7,955 nucleotides of DNA. It comes from an uncultured Clostridia bacterium (lineage in GTDB: Bacteria > Bacillota > Clostridia > Oscillospirales > Acutalibacteraceae). Shown here in pieces: positions 1-6,522 of the stretch. The notes under the pieces were generated by a model. The model was not told where the DNA came from, made no database searches, and worked only from the letters and a program-made list of their open reading frames with translations. The stretch spans positions 1 to 7,955 of the forward strand of contig CALDOU010000032.1 in NCBI GenBank assembly GCA_937912175.1, in the 5' to 3' direction. The first letter of the stretch is position 1, and each line of letters begins with the position of its first letter. Made by a program: the position numbers and the translations under genes.

Positions 1-13
1 TTTTTCACAATAT

Positions 14-46
14 AAAAACACGCTTGCTTTCCTTCAAGCAAACGTG
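14..46 (-). terminator. Rho-independent terminator ending the minus-strand operon
   Basis: Positions 19-29 pair with 36-46 to give an 11-bp stem around a 6-nt loop (30-35). Read on the minus strand the single non-Watson-Crick pair (23/42) is a G-U wobble, and the stem is followed at once by five Ts (complement of 14-18). It lies about 160 nt downstream of the DUF3006 stop codon and fits the end of the uppP-ftsK-MBL-DUF3006 transcript. On the plus strand the same pair is a C-A mismatch and the T-run (51-56) sits a few bases away, so it might also work weakly for a converging gene left of the window. Confidence 0.85.
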
Positions 47-209
47 CCGATTTTTTATCCATATAAATTAAAAATTAATTTTCTTTTGAGGTTACGTTTT
101 GGGCCAAAGCTATATTTTATCAACCTTTCTAAAATTATCTAACTTTATAAAAATAATACATCATTAAAACGAAAAATCAATATACAAATACAAATAACTT
201 TATCATAAA
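47..209. other. AT-rich gap downstream of the DUF3006 gene
   Basis: No open reading frame with a ribosome site is visible here. It is most simply the 3' untranslated part of the minus-strand operon up to the terminator. It contains a promoter-like pair on the minus strand, TTGATT (complement of 175-180) and TATTAT (complement of 153-158) with a 16-bp spacer. In sequence this AT-rich such a match can easily be chance. If real, it would start a transcript of roughly 130 nt ending at the terminator. Confidence 0.4.
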
Positions 210-443
210 TTAATGATTAATATTCCTGGATTCTTTTCTTAATTTAACAATTAAATTTTTTCTGTATCGTGTTTTTTGCTCATCAATTACTATATTTCCA
301 TTTCCATCAATAAAAATAATATTACCTTCTTCTAACTCGGGGGGGATATTTTTGCTTGAAATAATAACTTCTTCCCCGTTTTGATTTTCGCAAATTACAA
401 CATTTTTTTCTATACGATCTACTGAAAAAAATTCCAAATTCAT
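210..443 (-). CDS. Small DUF3006-like protein, partner of ComEC-like hydrolase
   Basis: This small protein (about 75-85 residues) looks like the DUF3006 family. Its N-terminal pattern of an aromatic/hydrophobic strand, then V-D-R-I-E, a hydrophobic strand and C-E, followed by an acidic P-E-L-E-E-G turn and a basic C-terminal tail (RYRKN onward), is typical of that family. The function of DUF3006 is unknown. In Firmicutes these genes are often found beside ComEC-like metallo-hydrolases, as here. The start is uncertain. The longest frame begins at an ATG at 467, overlapping the upstream stop, but has only a weak GGA. An ATG at 443 abuts a GGGGG run with no spacing. A TTG at 437 lies 6 nt after AGGGGG and matches the expected DUF3006 N-terminus best. 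Coordinates use 443 as a compromise; the stop at 210-212 is certain. It is probably translationally coupled to the upstream gene. Confidence 0.75.
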   Translation of the reverse strand: MNLEFFSVDRIEKNVVICENQNGEEVIISSKNIPPELEEGNIIFIDGNGNIVIDEQKTRYRKNLIVKLRKESRNINH

Positions 444-449
444 CCCCCT
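444..449 (-). promoter_or_regulatory. Ribosome binding site bearing on the DUF3006 start
   Basis: AGGGGG on the minus strand overlaps the TAG stop (448-450) of the upstream hydrolase gene. It stands 6 nt before TTG at 437 and directly against ATG at 443. Normal spacing favours the TTG as the true start. Confidence 0.45.
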
Positions 450-1548
450 ATTTTTCGGTTTTAACATCTATATTTTTTCCATCCGTCAACATTATTATCG
501 TTCCACTTTCATCGGTTCTGTAAATATTATTACAAACTTTTTTAATTCTGTTTACCGCACGGCATTGAGTTAAATATCCTCGCTCTTCACCCACAGAAAT
601 AACTGCATAATCAGGGTTAACTTTATTTAAAAAAGTAGTGGTACTGGAATTGTTGCTTCCATGGTGCCCTACTTTTAAAACAGTGGAATGCAACATATTA
701 TTTTTAATATCAGAATTCTTTTTGTTTTTGCGATCAGGTTCACCATGATTTTGATTTAAATCATTATTTTTCAAATTATTATTCAATGAAATATTTTCCA
801 AAATATCTTTTTCTTCGCTTCTTCCGGCATCCCCCATAAATAAAAAGCTTACATCTTTATAAGTTATTTTCATAACCAACGAATTTTCATTTATATCCTT
901 TTTGTTTTTAATTACGGGACCCAGTATATTTATTGTTAAATCCCCTATTTCAAACTTATCGCCCGCATGAACCACTTCCGAAACTATATTTTTATTAATA
1001 AGAGCCTTCAACATGTTTTCATAAGTCCAAGTTGTAGGCACCTGTTCATCTGGAATATCGGATTCGATAAACCTATCAATTTTAAAATTATTTATTACAT
1101 CTTTCATTTGACCTATATGATCTCTGTGAGGATGAGAAACCGCAACCAAATCCAATTTTTCAACATTTTGGCGCTTTAAATATTCAGTTACCACATTATC
1201 GGGTTCTTTATCGGCTGCATCAATCAAAATATTTACGTCTTTACATTTTATATATGCGCAATCAGCTTTACCGACATCTATAAAATGTACACACATATCA
1301 CAATCGTATTTCTGAGTTGTAACATCGGAAATCTTAGCATCACTTAGCGTATCTTTAAGATTATATTTGGGTATCTTTTTACCATTTATATAACTCAAAA
1401 TAACCGAATCGGAAAAACCGATATTTTTGGCAATACTTTTCAAGCTAAATTTATAATAAGTCATAATTGCAACCAAAATAAATGCAACAACAGCCAAAAC
1501 TCCGCAGAAAAGTTTATGTAAAAATTTTTTAGATTTAAATTTAATCAT
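448..1548 (-). CDS. Membrane-anchored ComEC-like MBL-fold hydrolase
   Basis: This 366-residue protein has a basic N-terminus and one hydrophobic segment (about residues 12-31), an uncleaved signal anchor that should place the catalytic part outside the cell. The metallo-beta-lactamase fold starts near residue 84 (VHFIDVGKADC). Metal-binding signatures are HPHRDH (139-144), GDAG (239-242) and VGHHGS (293-298), the set typical of the C-terminal hydrolase domain of the competence protein ComEC/Rec2. No ComEC channel domain is present, so this is a stand-alone form. The ComEC domain is thought to degrade the non-transforming DNA strand, so a nuclease or phosphodiesterase role is possible but not shown. 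Residues about 251-286 are an Asn/Lys/Asp-rich low-complexity insertion just before the last metal motif. The start has GAGG (1557-1560) at 8-nt spacing. The gene lies 32 nt after ftsK and just before the DUF3006 gene. Confidence 0.88.
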   Translation of the reverse strand: MIKFKSKKFLHKLFCGVLAVVAFILVAIMTYYKFSLKSIAKNIGFSDSVILSYINGKKIPKYNLKDTLSDAKISDVTTQKYDCDMCVHFIDVGKADCAYIKCKDVNILIDAADKEPDNVVTEYLKRQNVEKLDLVAVSHPHRDHIGQMKDVINNFKIDRFIESDIPDEQVPTTWTYENMLKALINKNIVSEVVHAGDKFEIGDLTINILGPVIKNKKDINENSLVMKITYKDVSFLFMGDAGRSEEKDILENISLNNNLKNNDLNQNHGEPDRKNKKNSDIKNNMLHSTVLKVGHHGSNNSSTTTFLNKVNPDYAVISVGEERGYLTQCRAVNRIKKVCNNIYRTDESGTIIMLTDGKNIDVKTEK

Positions 1549-1580
1549 AAAGTTCGCCTCTTATAAAATTGATATTCCGG

Positions 1581-3959
1581 TTAATCTTTATTCATATTCA
1601 TTTCCAAAAATTGTTGATGAGTTATTAAAACCTGGCGTGGTTTAGAGCCTTCATGAGGACCGACTATTCCCATTTGTTCCATTTCATCCACCAATCTTCC
1701 CGCTCTTGCATATCCTACTCTCAGCCTTCTTTGTAAAAGCGAAGTGGAGGCTTGTCCCGCTTCAATCACGCATTTTATTGCTTCATTCATAACCGGATCG
1801 GTTGGTGTTTCGGAAGATTTTTGAGAATTGCCCTTGGAAGCATCCGTAACCGCATTTCTTTCAATTTGTTCTGCAATATTGTCATCATATTTCACTTCTT
1901 GAGATTTTTTCAAAAACTCAATAATTCTTTCAATCTCTCTGTCAGTTACATAGCAACCTTGCACCCTTATAGGTTTAGGTGACCCCACCGGTGAAAACAG
2001 CATGTCTCCCCTGCCCAATAATTTTTCGGCACCGCTCATATCAAGAATTGTTCTGGAATCTATTTGTGAAGAAACGGCCAAAGCTATACGGCTCGGGATG
2101 TTGGCTTTTATAATACCGGTAATAACATCTACCGACGGGCGTTGAGTGGCTATTACAAGATGCATCCCCGCAGCCCTTGCCATCTGTGCCAAACGACAGA
2201 TATAATCTTCAACCTCATTCGGAGCCGCCATCATAAGGTCGGAAAGCTCGTCAATAATAATCACTACCTGTGGCATTTTTTCAAGAACTTCGCCCTCTTT
2301 ATCCGTAATTCCGGGATTACGCGCAACAAAATCATTATATGATTCCAAATCCCTAACGTTATTTTCGGCAAATCTTTTGTAACGATTAAGCATTTCATTA
2401 ACCGCCCAATTTAAAGCCCCTGCGGCTTTTCTGGGATCCGTTACAACGGGTACAAGTAAATGCGGAATACCGTTATATATTCCCAACTCAACAACTTTAG
2501 GGTCAATCATCAAAAGCTTTACTTCATCCGGCTTGGCATTATAAAGAATACTTATTATAAATGAATTAATACAGACCGATTTTCCGGAACCGGTTGAACC
2601 TGCAATTAAAAGATGTGGCATTTTTGCCAAATCCGCAGTCATAATTTCTCCTGAAATATCTCTTCCTAAAACAACGGTAAGTTTGCTTTTTGAAGATTTA
2701 AATTTAGAAGATGAAATTAGTTCACGCATTTTTACTACACTTACAACTTTATTGGGAATTTCAACCCCAACAGCAGCTTTTCCCGGAATCGGAGCCTCTA
2801 TTCTCACTCCCGAAGAAGCCAAATTTAAAGCAATATCGTCGGATAACGTAGTGATTTTGCTTATTTTAACTCCCGAAGCGGGTTGAAGCTCATATCGAGT
2901 CACTGCAGGACCCCTGCTTATATCTATTATTTTTGTTTGAACGTTAAAACTTTTTAAAATATCCACCAGCATTTTACCGTTATTATTAAGTTCTGCACTT
3001 ATATCGCCGTCATTTGGGTTATCAGACTTCTTCAACAGTTCCAAAGGCGGAAACTCATATTCTGTTTTTTCAATATTGTTATCAGATTCATAATTTTTTA
3101 TTTCTTTATCTATATCACTTGTTTTTTCCCCAATATTTTCTTTTCCGTTTATTTCATGATTACCCTCTGAAGATTCAGATTTAAATTTAGAAATAAATTT
3201 TTGAGTAACTTTAGAAATCTCATCCATGTCATCCGGCTCTGAATTATTCTTTTTATTTGTCATTAAAGAGTTGTCTTCTTCAAACAAATTATCTTCTTTA
3301 GGTCGTTTTTTATAATTGTTTATATCAATATCAATTTTTGCCTCTTTACGGTTTTTGATTTCAGTGCTTTTATCTTCAATCTTATATTTTATAACCTTTG
3401 CCGGCTTTGAAAAGATATTGAAAAATTCCAAAAGTGTTGCACCGGTCAAAACCATAACGCTAATAAACAAAAGTATAATGTTAGTCACCCTTGCTCCCGC
3501 TGCACCAAACGCCCAAATCATAGGTCCACCCAACAAGGCTCCGAAAATACCCGAACCTCTATTAAGTTCGCCTTGCTTATATTGTTCAATAATATGATTA
3601 AACCACTGTGTATTTTGAAAATGGCTTATATCCGAAGAAAAAACATAAAATAACGAACATGATAAAACTATTGTAATAACAGACATACATATTTTAAGAT
3701 TTATTTTTTCCCCATATTTTCCAATCGCATCCAAAACAGAAACAGCTATAAGTAAAATCGGCCAAAGAATCGAACATGTGCCGAATAACCCAAAAATAAA
3801 ATTATGTACCCAAAGCCAAATATTTTCTCCGGGTATAATTACCAAAAAGAACAAAAGTAGGCCAAAGCCAAAAAGAGCTATTGATTCCAAAGGATTTTTT
3901 TGCTTTGGCTTTGATGTTTTTTTATAAGTTTTAGATTTTAAAGGTGTCCTACCGGCCAT
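1581..3959 (-). CDS. ftsK: DNA translocase FtsK/SpoIIIE
   Basis: This 792-residue full-length ATP-driven DNA pump moves chromosomal DNA through the closing division or sporulation septum. The N-terminal part (about 25-180) carries four or so membrane segments. A low-complexity, acidic and lysine-rich linker covers about 195-305. The motor follows, with the alpha/beta part from about 320, Walker A GSTGSGKS (454-461), DPK at 486-488, Walker B VVIIIDE (565-571) and a conserved ATQRPSVDVITG block (604-615). The C-terminal winged-helix gamma domain (about 721-780, with RRLRVGYARAGRLVDEME) is the DNA-orienting domain. Length matches SpoIIIE/SftA-class proteins, and the membrane segments favour SpoIIIE over soluble SftA. 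The start ATG has GGAGG (3966-3970) 6 nt upstream. It lies 53 nt after uppP with no terminator between. In Bacillus subtilis spoIIIE sits close to tepA; here uppP stands between them. Whether it serves vegetative division, sporulation or both cannot be told from sequence. Confidence 0.96.
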   Translation of the reverse strand: MAGRTPLKSKTYKKTSKPKQKNPLESIALFGFGLLLFFLVIIPGENIWLWVHNFIFGLFGTCSILWPILLIAVSVLDAIGKYGEKINLKICMSVITIVLSCSLFYVFSSDISHFQNTQWFNHIIEQYKQGELNRGSGIFGALLGGPMIWAFGAAGARVTNIILLFISVMVLTGATLLEFFNIFSKPAKVIKYKIEDKSTEIKNRKEAKIDIDINNYKKRPKEDNLFEEDNSLMTNKKNNSEPDDMDEISKVTQKFISKFKSESSEGNHEINGKENIGEKTSDIDKEIKNYESDNNIEKTEYEFPPLELLKKSDNPNDGDISAELNNNGKMLVDILKSFNVQTKIIDISRGPAVTRYELQPASGVKISKITTLSDDIALNLASSGVRIEAPIPGKAAVGVEIPNKVVSVVKMRELISSSKFKSSKSKLTVVLGRDISGEIMTADLAKMPHLLIAGSTGSGKSVCINSFIISILYNAKPDEVKLLMIDPKVVELGIYNGIPHLLVPVVTDPRKAAGALNWAVNEMLNRYKRFAENNVRDLESYNDFVARNPGITDKEGEVLEKMPQVVIIIDELSDLMMAAPNEVEDYICRLAQMARAAGMHLVIATQRPSVDVITGIIKANIPSRIALAVSSQIDSRTILDMSGAEKLLGRGDMLFSPVGSPKPIRVQGCYVTDREIERIIEFLKKSQEVKYDDNIAEQIERNAVTDASKGNSQKSSETPTDPVMNEAIKCVIEAGQASTSLLQRRLRVGYARAGRLVDEMEQMGIVGPHEGSKPRQVLITHQQFLEMNMNKD

Positions 3960-4012
3960 TTTAATCCTCCGTTTTATTAAAAATTATTCTGATTGTATTT
4001 GATTTTAACTGC

Positions 4013-4957
4013 TTATACAGGCATACCTGTAAAAATATTAACGCCTTGAATTTGTTCCACAATTCCCACCGCTATGGCAATCATACCAACTATCAGGGTG
4101 TATATTACAAATATCATCATTTTATCGGTTTTTAAAAGCCACTTAAAAAGTTTAATGGACAAAAAACCTACAACAGCGGAAACCATCATTCCCACCAATA
4201 CAGGAACAATATTTATATTTACAAGCGCTCCCGCTTCCGATGCCTCTTTCAATTCCAGTGCTGCTGCGGCGACAACGGCAGGAGTACCTAAAATAAAAGA
4301 ATAATCCAATGCGGTTTGCTTATTAACTTCTCTTAAAAGTCCTGTTGAAAGAGTAGAACCCGAACGTGAAATTCCCGGAAAAACTGATGCAATAAATTGA
4401 GTAACACCAATCCATAAAGCGTCCATAACGGTTAATTTTGTTCGACCGTCCCAAGTTTTAGTTTCATTGTTTGCCGTTGTATAAGTATACTTGAATTTAA
4501 CACTTTTACGTTTTTGAATTCCTAATTTTAATAAAATACCGGTTACAATAAGAGAAATACCCACTAAGATTATATTTTTATCACTCGAAAATTCTTCCGC
4601 TATACCTTTTATATTTGTACCGCTGCCGGGAATCGGAACAAAAAGCAAAAACAACGGAATTAATCCTATAATGATCATTAATACCATATTTTGATCATTA
4701 GTTAAATTTTTAAATTTACCTTTAAAAATATTTCCGATAATTTCAAAAAACGCTTTTATAAGCTTCCAAATAGACTTATAATAAACAGCTATTACCGCCA
4801 AAAGGGTTCCTATATGTAACATAACATCAAAAAACAAATTATTATCCTGTACCCCTAAAATATGTTGCGACATCAACAAATGCCCACTACTGGAAATCGG
4901 CAAAAATTCTGTTAACCCTTGTACTATCCCCTGAATTACGGCTTCTAAAATTCCCAT
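4013..4957 (-). CDS. uppP: Undecaprenyl-diphosphatase UppP (BacA family)
   Basis: This integral membrane enzyme removes one phosphate from undecaprenyl diphosphate, recycling the lipid carrier for peptidoglycan and other wall polymers. Family members can confer some bacitracin resistance when abundant. At 314 residues it is slightly longer than the common 265-280. The first active-site motif is at 13-26 (Q13..E17 of the [E/Q]xxxE motif, then FLPISSSGH with H26). The second is FPGISRSGST (193-202), with R198 the probable phosphate-binding arginine. Several hydrophobic helices are visible (roughly 40-60, 90-107, 128-146, 219-235, 250-270, 279-300). A polar loop at about 147-175, rich in Lys and Thr, accounts for much of the extra length. 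GGAG lies 9 nt before the ATG. It is probably the first gene of the run continuing into ftsK, the MBL hydrolase and DUF3006, with a candidate promoter at 5034-5042. Confidence 0.96.
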   Translation of the reverse strand: MGILEAVIQGIVQGLTEFLPISSSGHLLMSQHILGVQDNNLFFDVMLHIGTLLAVIAVYYKSIWKLIKAFFEIIGNIFKGKFKNLTNDQNMVLMIIIGLIPLFLLFVPIPGSGTNIKGIAEEFSSDKNIILVGISLIVTGILLKLGIQKRKSVKFKYTYTTANNETKTWDGRTKLTVMDALWIGVTQFIASVFPGISRSGSTLSTGLLREVNKQTALDYSFILGTPAVVAAAALELKEASEAGALVNINIVPVLVGMMVSAVVGFLSIKLFKWLLKTDKMMIFVIYTLIVGMIAIAVGIVEQIQGVNIFTGMPV

Positions 4958-5033
4958 TAATACTTACTCCTAACTTTACTTTTTATTTTTTGCTTCTTTA
5001 TGAAATAATTTATATGTGCAAGTCTAAATTTTA

Positions 5034-5042
5034 ATTATAACA
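5034..5042 (-). promoter_or_regulatory. Candidate extended -10 promoter for uppP operon
   Basis: The minus strand reads TGTTATAAT here, a perfect -10 hexamer with the TGn extension. A good -35 box is not visible at 17 bp; the sequence there is only AT-rich. It lies between the tepA terminator and the uppP start, about 77 nt upstream of the ATG, the only sensible place for a promoter of this operon. Confidence 0.5.
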
Positions 5043-5064
5043 GATTTTTACAATAATTTATACT

Positions 5065-5107
5065 AAAAAGCCGACATCCAATTTTTGGTTTTGAACATCA
5101 GCTTTTT
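5065..5107 (-). terminator. Terminator downstream of tepA
   Basis: Positions 5065-5079 pair with 5093-5107 around a 13-nt loop. As minus-strand RNA all 15 pairs form, five of them as G-U wobbles, and the 3' arm ends in UUUUU. On the plus strand those wobbles become A-C mismatches, so the hairpin is directional and belongs to tepA, whose stop is 8 nt upstream. It separates tepA from the uppP operon. Confidence 0.8.
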
Positions 5108-5115
5108 ATTGTTTA

Positions 5116-5865
5116 TTATTTTTTGCGTTTTTTCTTCTTTATTCTTCCGTAAAGGCACTCAAGAGCTTCCGAAAGCCCTCCCACATGGTCTATTAATCCC
5201 TCATTTACGGCATTGACGCCTTCCACCACAGAACCGACGTCTAAAACCAACTCCTTTGTATTCATACATAATTCGTAAAATCGTTTTTCCGGAATTTTAG
5301 AATTTTTAACAACAAAATCAGCAATACGTTTTTGCATTTTTCGAAAATACTCAAAAGATTGCGTAACTCCCACAATCGTACCGTCAGACCTTACCGGGTG
5401 AACCGTCATTGTTGCGGAAGGAACAATAAAAGACTCATCTGTACAAACCGCCAACGGTACACCTATTGAATGACCTCCTCCTATAACTAAAGATACGGTT
5501 GGCTTGCTCATTCCGGAAATCAGTTCGGCAATCGCCAAACCCGCTTCTATATCTCCGCCAACAGTGTTTAAAAGGAGCAGTAATCCTTCAATTTTAGGGT
5601 CTTCCTCAATCGCCACAAGCTCCGGTATAACATGTTCGTATTTTGTTGTTTTATTTTCCTTGCTCAAATAAGTATGGCCTTCAATTTGACCTATAATAGT
5701 AAGGCAATAAATTTTTCCTTTTTTGGACGAAGTTATAACCGAACCTATATTTTGAATTCGCTCATACTGTTTTTCGCTTCCCGTAAGAGTGGCTTGAGTT
5801 AAAACTTTTTCCGCTTCTTCCCCTTCACGCTCATTTTTATTCATCTTTTCTTTTGATTTACTCAT
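5116..5865 (-). CDS. tepA: ClpP-fold TepA-type translocation-enhancing protein
   Basis: This 249-residue protein belongs to the ClpP/crotonase-fold serine peptidase group and resembles Bacillus TepA, which was reported to aid translocation of exported proteins. Counting from the start chosen here, the nucleophile is Ser133 in GGGHSIGVP and the histidine is His156 in TMTVHPVR. Asp209 in LVLDVGS is a reasonable third member of the triad. The oxyanion-side LNTVGGD loop is at about 99-105. There is no signal peptide. The C-terminus is strongly basic, a run of Lys/Arg. The longest frame would start at a GTG at 5874, but that codon overlaps the GAGG ribosome site (5874-5877). ATG at 5865 has 8-nt spacing and is the better start. 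The gene has its own terminator and is transcribed divergently from the leader-peptide array. Proximity to a spoIIIE-type gene matches the B. subtilis neighbourhood. Protease activity is inferred from motifs. Confidence 0.88.
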   Translation of the reverse strand: MSKSKEKMNKNEREGEEAEKVLTQATLTGSEKQYERIQNIGSVITSSKKGKIYCLTIIGQIEGHTYLSKENKTTKYEHVIPELVAIEEDPKIEGLLLLLNTVGGDIEAGLAIAELISGMSKPTVSLVIGGGHSIGVPLAVCTDESFIVPSATMTVHPVRSDGTIVGVTQSFEYFRKMQKRIADFVVKNSKIPEKRFYELCMNTKELVLDVGSVVEGVNAVNEGLIDHVGGLSEALECLYGRIKKKKRKK

Positions 5866-5873
5866 AAAATTCA

Positions 5874-5877
5874 CCTC
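5874..5877 (-). promoter_or_regulatory. Ribosome binding site that fixes the tepA start
   Basis: The minus strand reads AGAGGTGA, with GAGG at 5877-5874. It lies 8 nt before ATG at 5865 and includes the first base of the alternative GTG at 5874, which therefore cannot be the start served by this site. Confidence 0.8.
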
Positions 5878-5886
5878 TTTTCAAGT

Positions 5887-5914
5887 ATTCTCACAAAGCA
5901 AAAATAAAATTCAA
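5887..5914 (-). promoter_or_regulatory. Weak candidate promoter for tepA
   Basis: On the minus strand TTGAAT (complement of 5909-5914) and GAGAAT (complement of 5887-5892) are 16 bp apart. The -35 is a fair match and the -10 a poor one (4 of 6). It lies back to back with the rightward promoter, whose -35 starts only 8 bp away, so the two could influence each other. Confidence 0.35.
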
Positions 5915-5921
5915 AAAAATG

Positions 5922-5950
5922 TTGACATTTTACTTTTTTACTGATATTAT
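5922..5950 (+). promoter_or_regulatory. Strong sigma-A type promoter for leader-peptide array
   Basis: A perfect -35 box TTGACA (5922-5927), a 17-bp spacer and a -10 box TATTAT (5945-5950) with TG at 5942-5943 as an extended -10. Transcription should begin near 5957, leaving an untranslated leader of about 37 nt. No operator-like inverted repeat is evident between promoter and gene. This suggests high vegetative expression unless a regulator acts from elsewhere. Confidence 0.88.
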
Positions 5951-5981
5951 TATGTAAAAAATAAAGCAAATCATACTAAAA

Positions 5982-5986
5982 GGAGG
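5982..5986 (+). promoter_or_regulatory. Strong ribosome binding site of first array gene
   Basis: AAAGGAGG with the GGAGG core here, 7 nt before the ATG at 5994, is a near-ideal site matching the strong promoter upstream. Confidence 0.85.
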
Positions 5987-5993
5987 TTATCAT

Positions 5994-6491
5994 ATGTCTG
6001 AATCCCAACCACAGATAAATCCCGCGCTGATAAAATTAGTCAGCACCATTCAATCCAACCCTCAAAAATATAGTTATCTTAAAAACTGCAAAAATTTTAA
6101 TGAATATTACAATAATTGCTTAAAAATAGTCGATGGATACACGGAAAACGAGTTCAAAACTTTTTTTAACAATATGGCGTCTTTGGGCAAAAAAGGAGTG
6201 TGTCTAAATTTCAAAAATTTTCAGAGTTTAGATGACGAAAAGCTTTCAAATATTTCCGGAGGCTTTTTAAATGAATTTAAAAATGAATTTAAACAAGCCA
6301 TAAGCGGCAATGCAACCGAAGAACAAGTTGCCGATTTTAAAAACAAGTTGCAATCGTATTCTTCCATTCCGAGGTGGGGAGCCAAAACGGTTAATTTATT
6401 CAATTTTATGTTTTCGGAAGAAGCAATGAATATGACAGACGCAGAAAGATTTGACTATTTTAACCGCGCAATGGGCATATATGGAGACTAA
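5994..6491 (+). CDS. Nif11-like double-glycine leader protein, array member 1
   Basis: This 165-residue protein has an N-terminal part resembling the Nif11-like leader domain of RiPP (ribosomally made, modified) precursors: an amphipathic helical start, the pattern ENEFKTFF (51-58), and a leader end DDEKLSNISGG with Gly89-Gly90. Cleavage after Gly90, if it occurs, would leave a 75-residue C-terminal part starting FLNEF. That part has no cysteine and is mostly helical and polar, with one aromatic stretch (about 134-140, NLFNFMF). This is unlike lanthipeptide cores. The leader is longer than in the other members, with an extra segment at about 61-78 and three cysteines (32, 42, 70), all upstream of the GG. 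A 12-bp perfect tandem repeat encodes NEFK twice (93-100). It is the first gene after the strong promoter; the next follows 31 nt downstream without a terminator. Family assignment is by motif only; function unknown. Confidence 0.8.
   Translation: MSESQPQINPALIKLVSTIQSNPQKYSYLKNCKNFNEYYNNCLKIVDGYTENEFKTFFNNMASLGKKGVCLNFKNFQSLDDEKLSNISGGFLNEFKNEFKQAISGNATEEQVADFKNKLQSYSSIPRWGAKTVNLFNFMFSEEAMNMTDAERFDYFNRAMGIYGD
6269..6293 (+). repeat. 12-bp tandem repeat encoding NEFK twice
   Basis: The unit AATGAATTTAAA occurs twice without mismatch (6270-6281, 6282-6293), with one extra matching base on the left. It is in codon phase and lies just after the GG motif of array member 1. Confidence 0.9.
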
Positions 6492-6506
6492 AATCATTAA
6501 ATAAAT

Positions 6507-6514
6507 GGGGGTGA
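6507..6514 (+). promoter_or_regulatory. Ribosome binding site of second array gene
   Basis: GGGGGTGA resembles the anti-Shine-Dalgarno complement GGAGGTGA with one mismatch and stands 8 nt before ATG at 6523. The GTG inside it is in frame but meets a TAA after two codons, so it is not a start. Confidence 0.65.
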
Positions 6515-6522
6515 TTTCTTAA

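Noticed and set aside
967..3597. Plus-strand open frames inside the hydrolase and ftsK genes (967-1179, 1752-1982, 2142-2342, 2683-2886, 3316-3597)
   Set aside because: They lie fully inside well-supported minus-strand genes with clear motifs and show no recognisable motifs of their own.
4074..4304. Plus-strand open frame opposite uppP
   Set aside because: It is the reverse shadow of UppP membrane segments; the minus frame carries the catalytic motifs.
5041..5064. TTGTAA on the minus strand as -35 for the uppP promoter
   Set aside because: It is only 8 bp from the TATAAT box, too close to serve as its -35.
5065..5107. Hairpin as a plus-strand terminator
   Set aside because: Several pairs that are G-U on the minus strand become A-C mismatches on the plus strand, and no plus-strand gene ends nearby.
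6221..6403. Minus-strand open frame opposite array member 1
   Set aside because: It runs against a gene with strong promoter, ribosome site and leader motif; no independent signal was seen.
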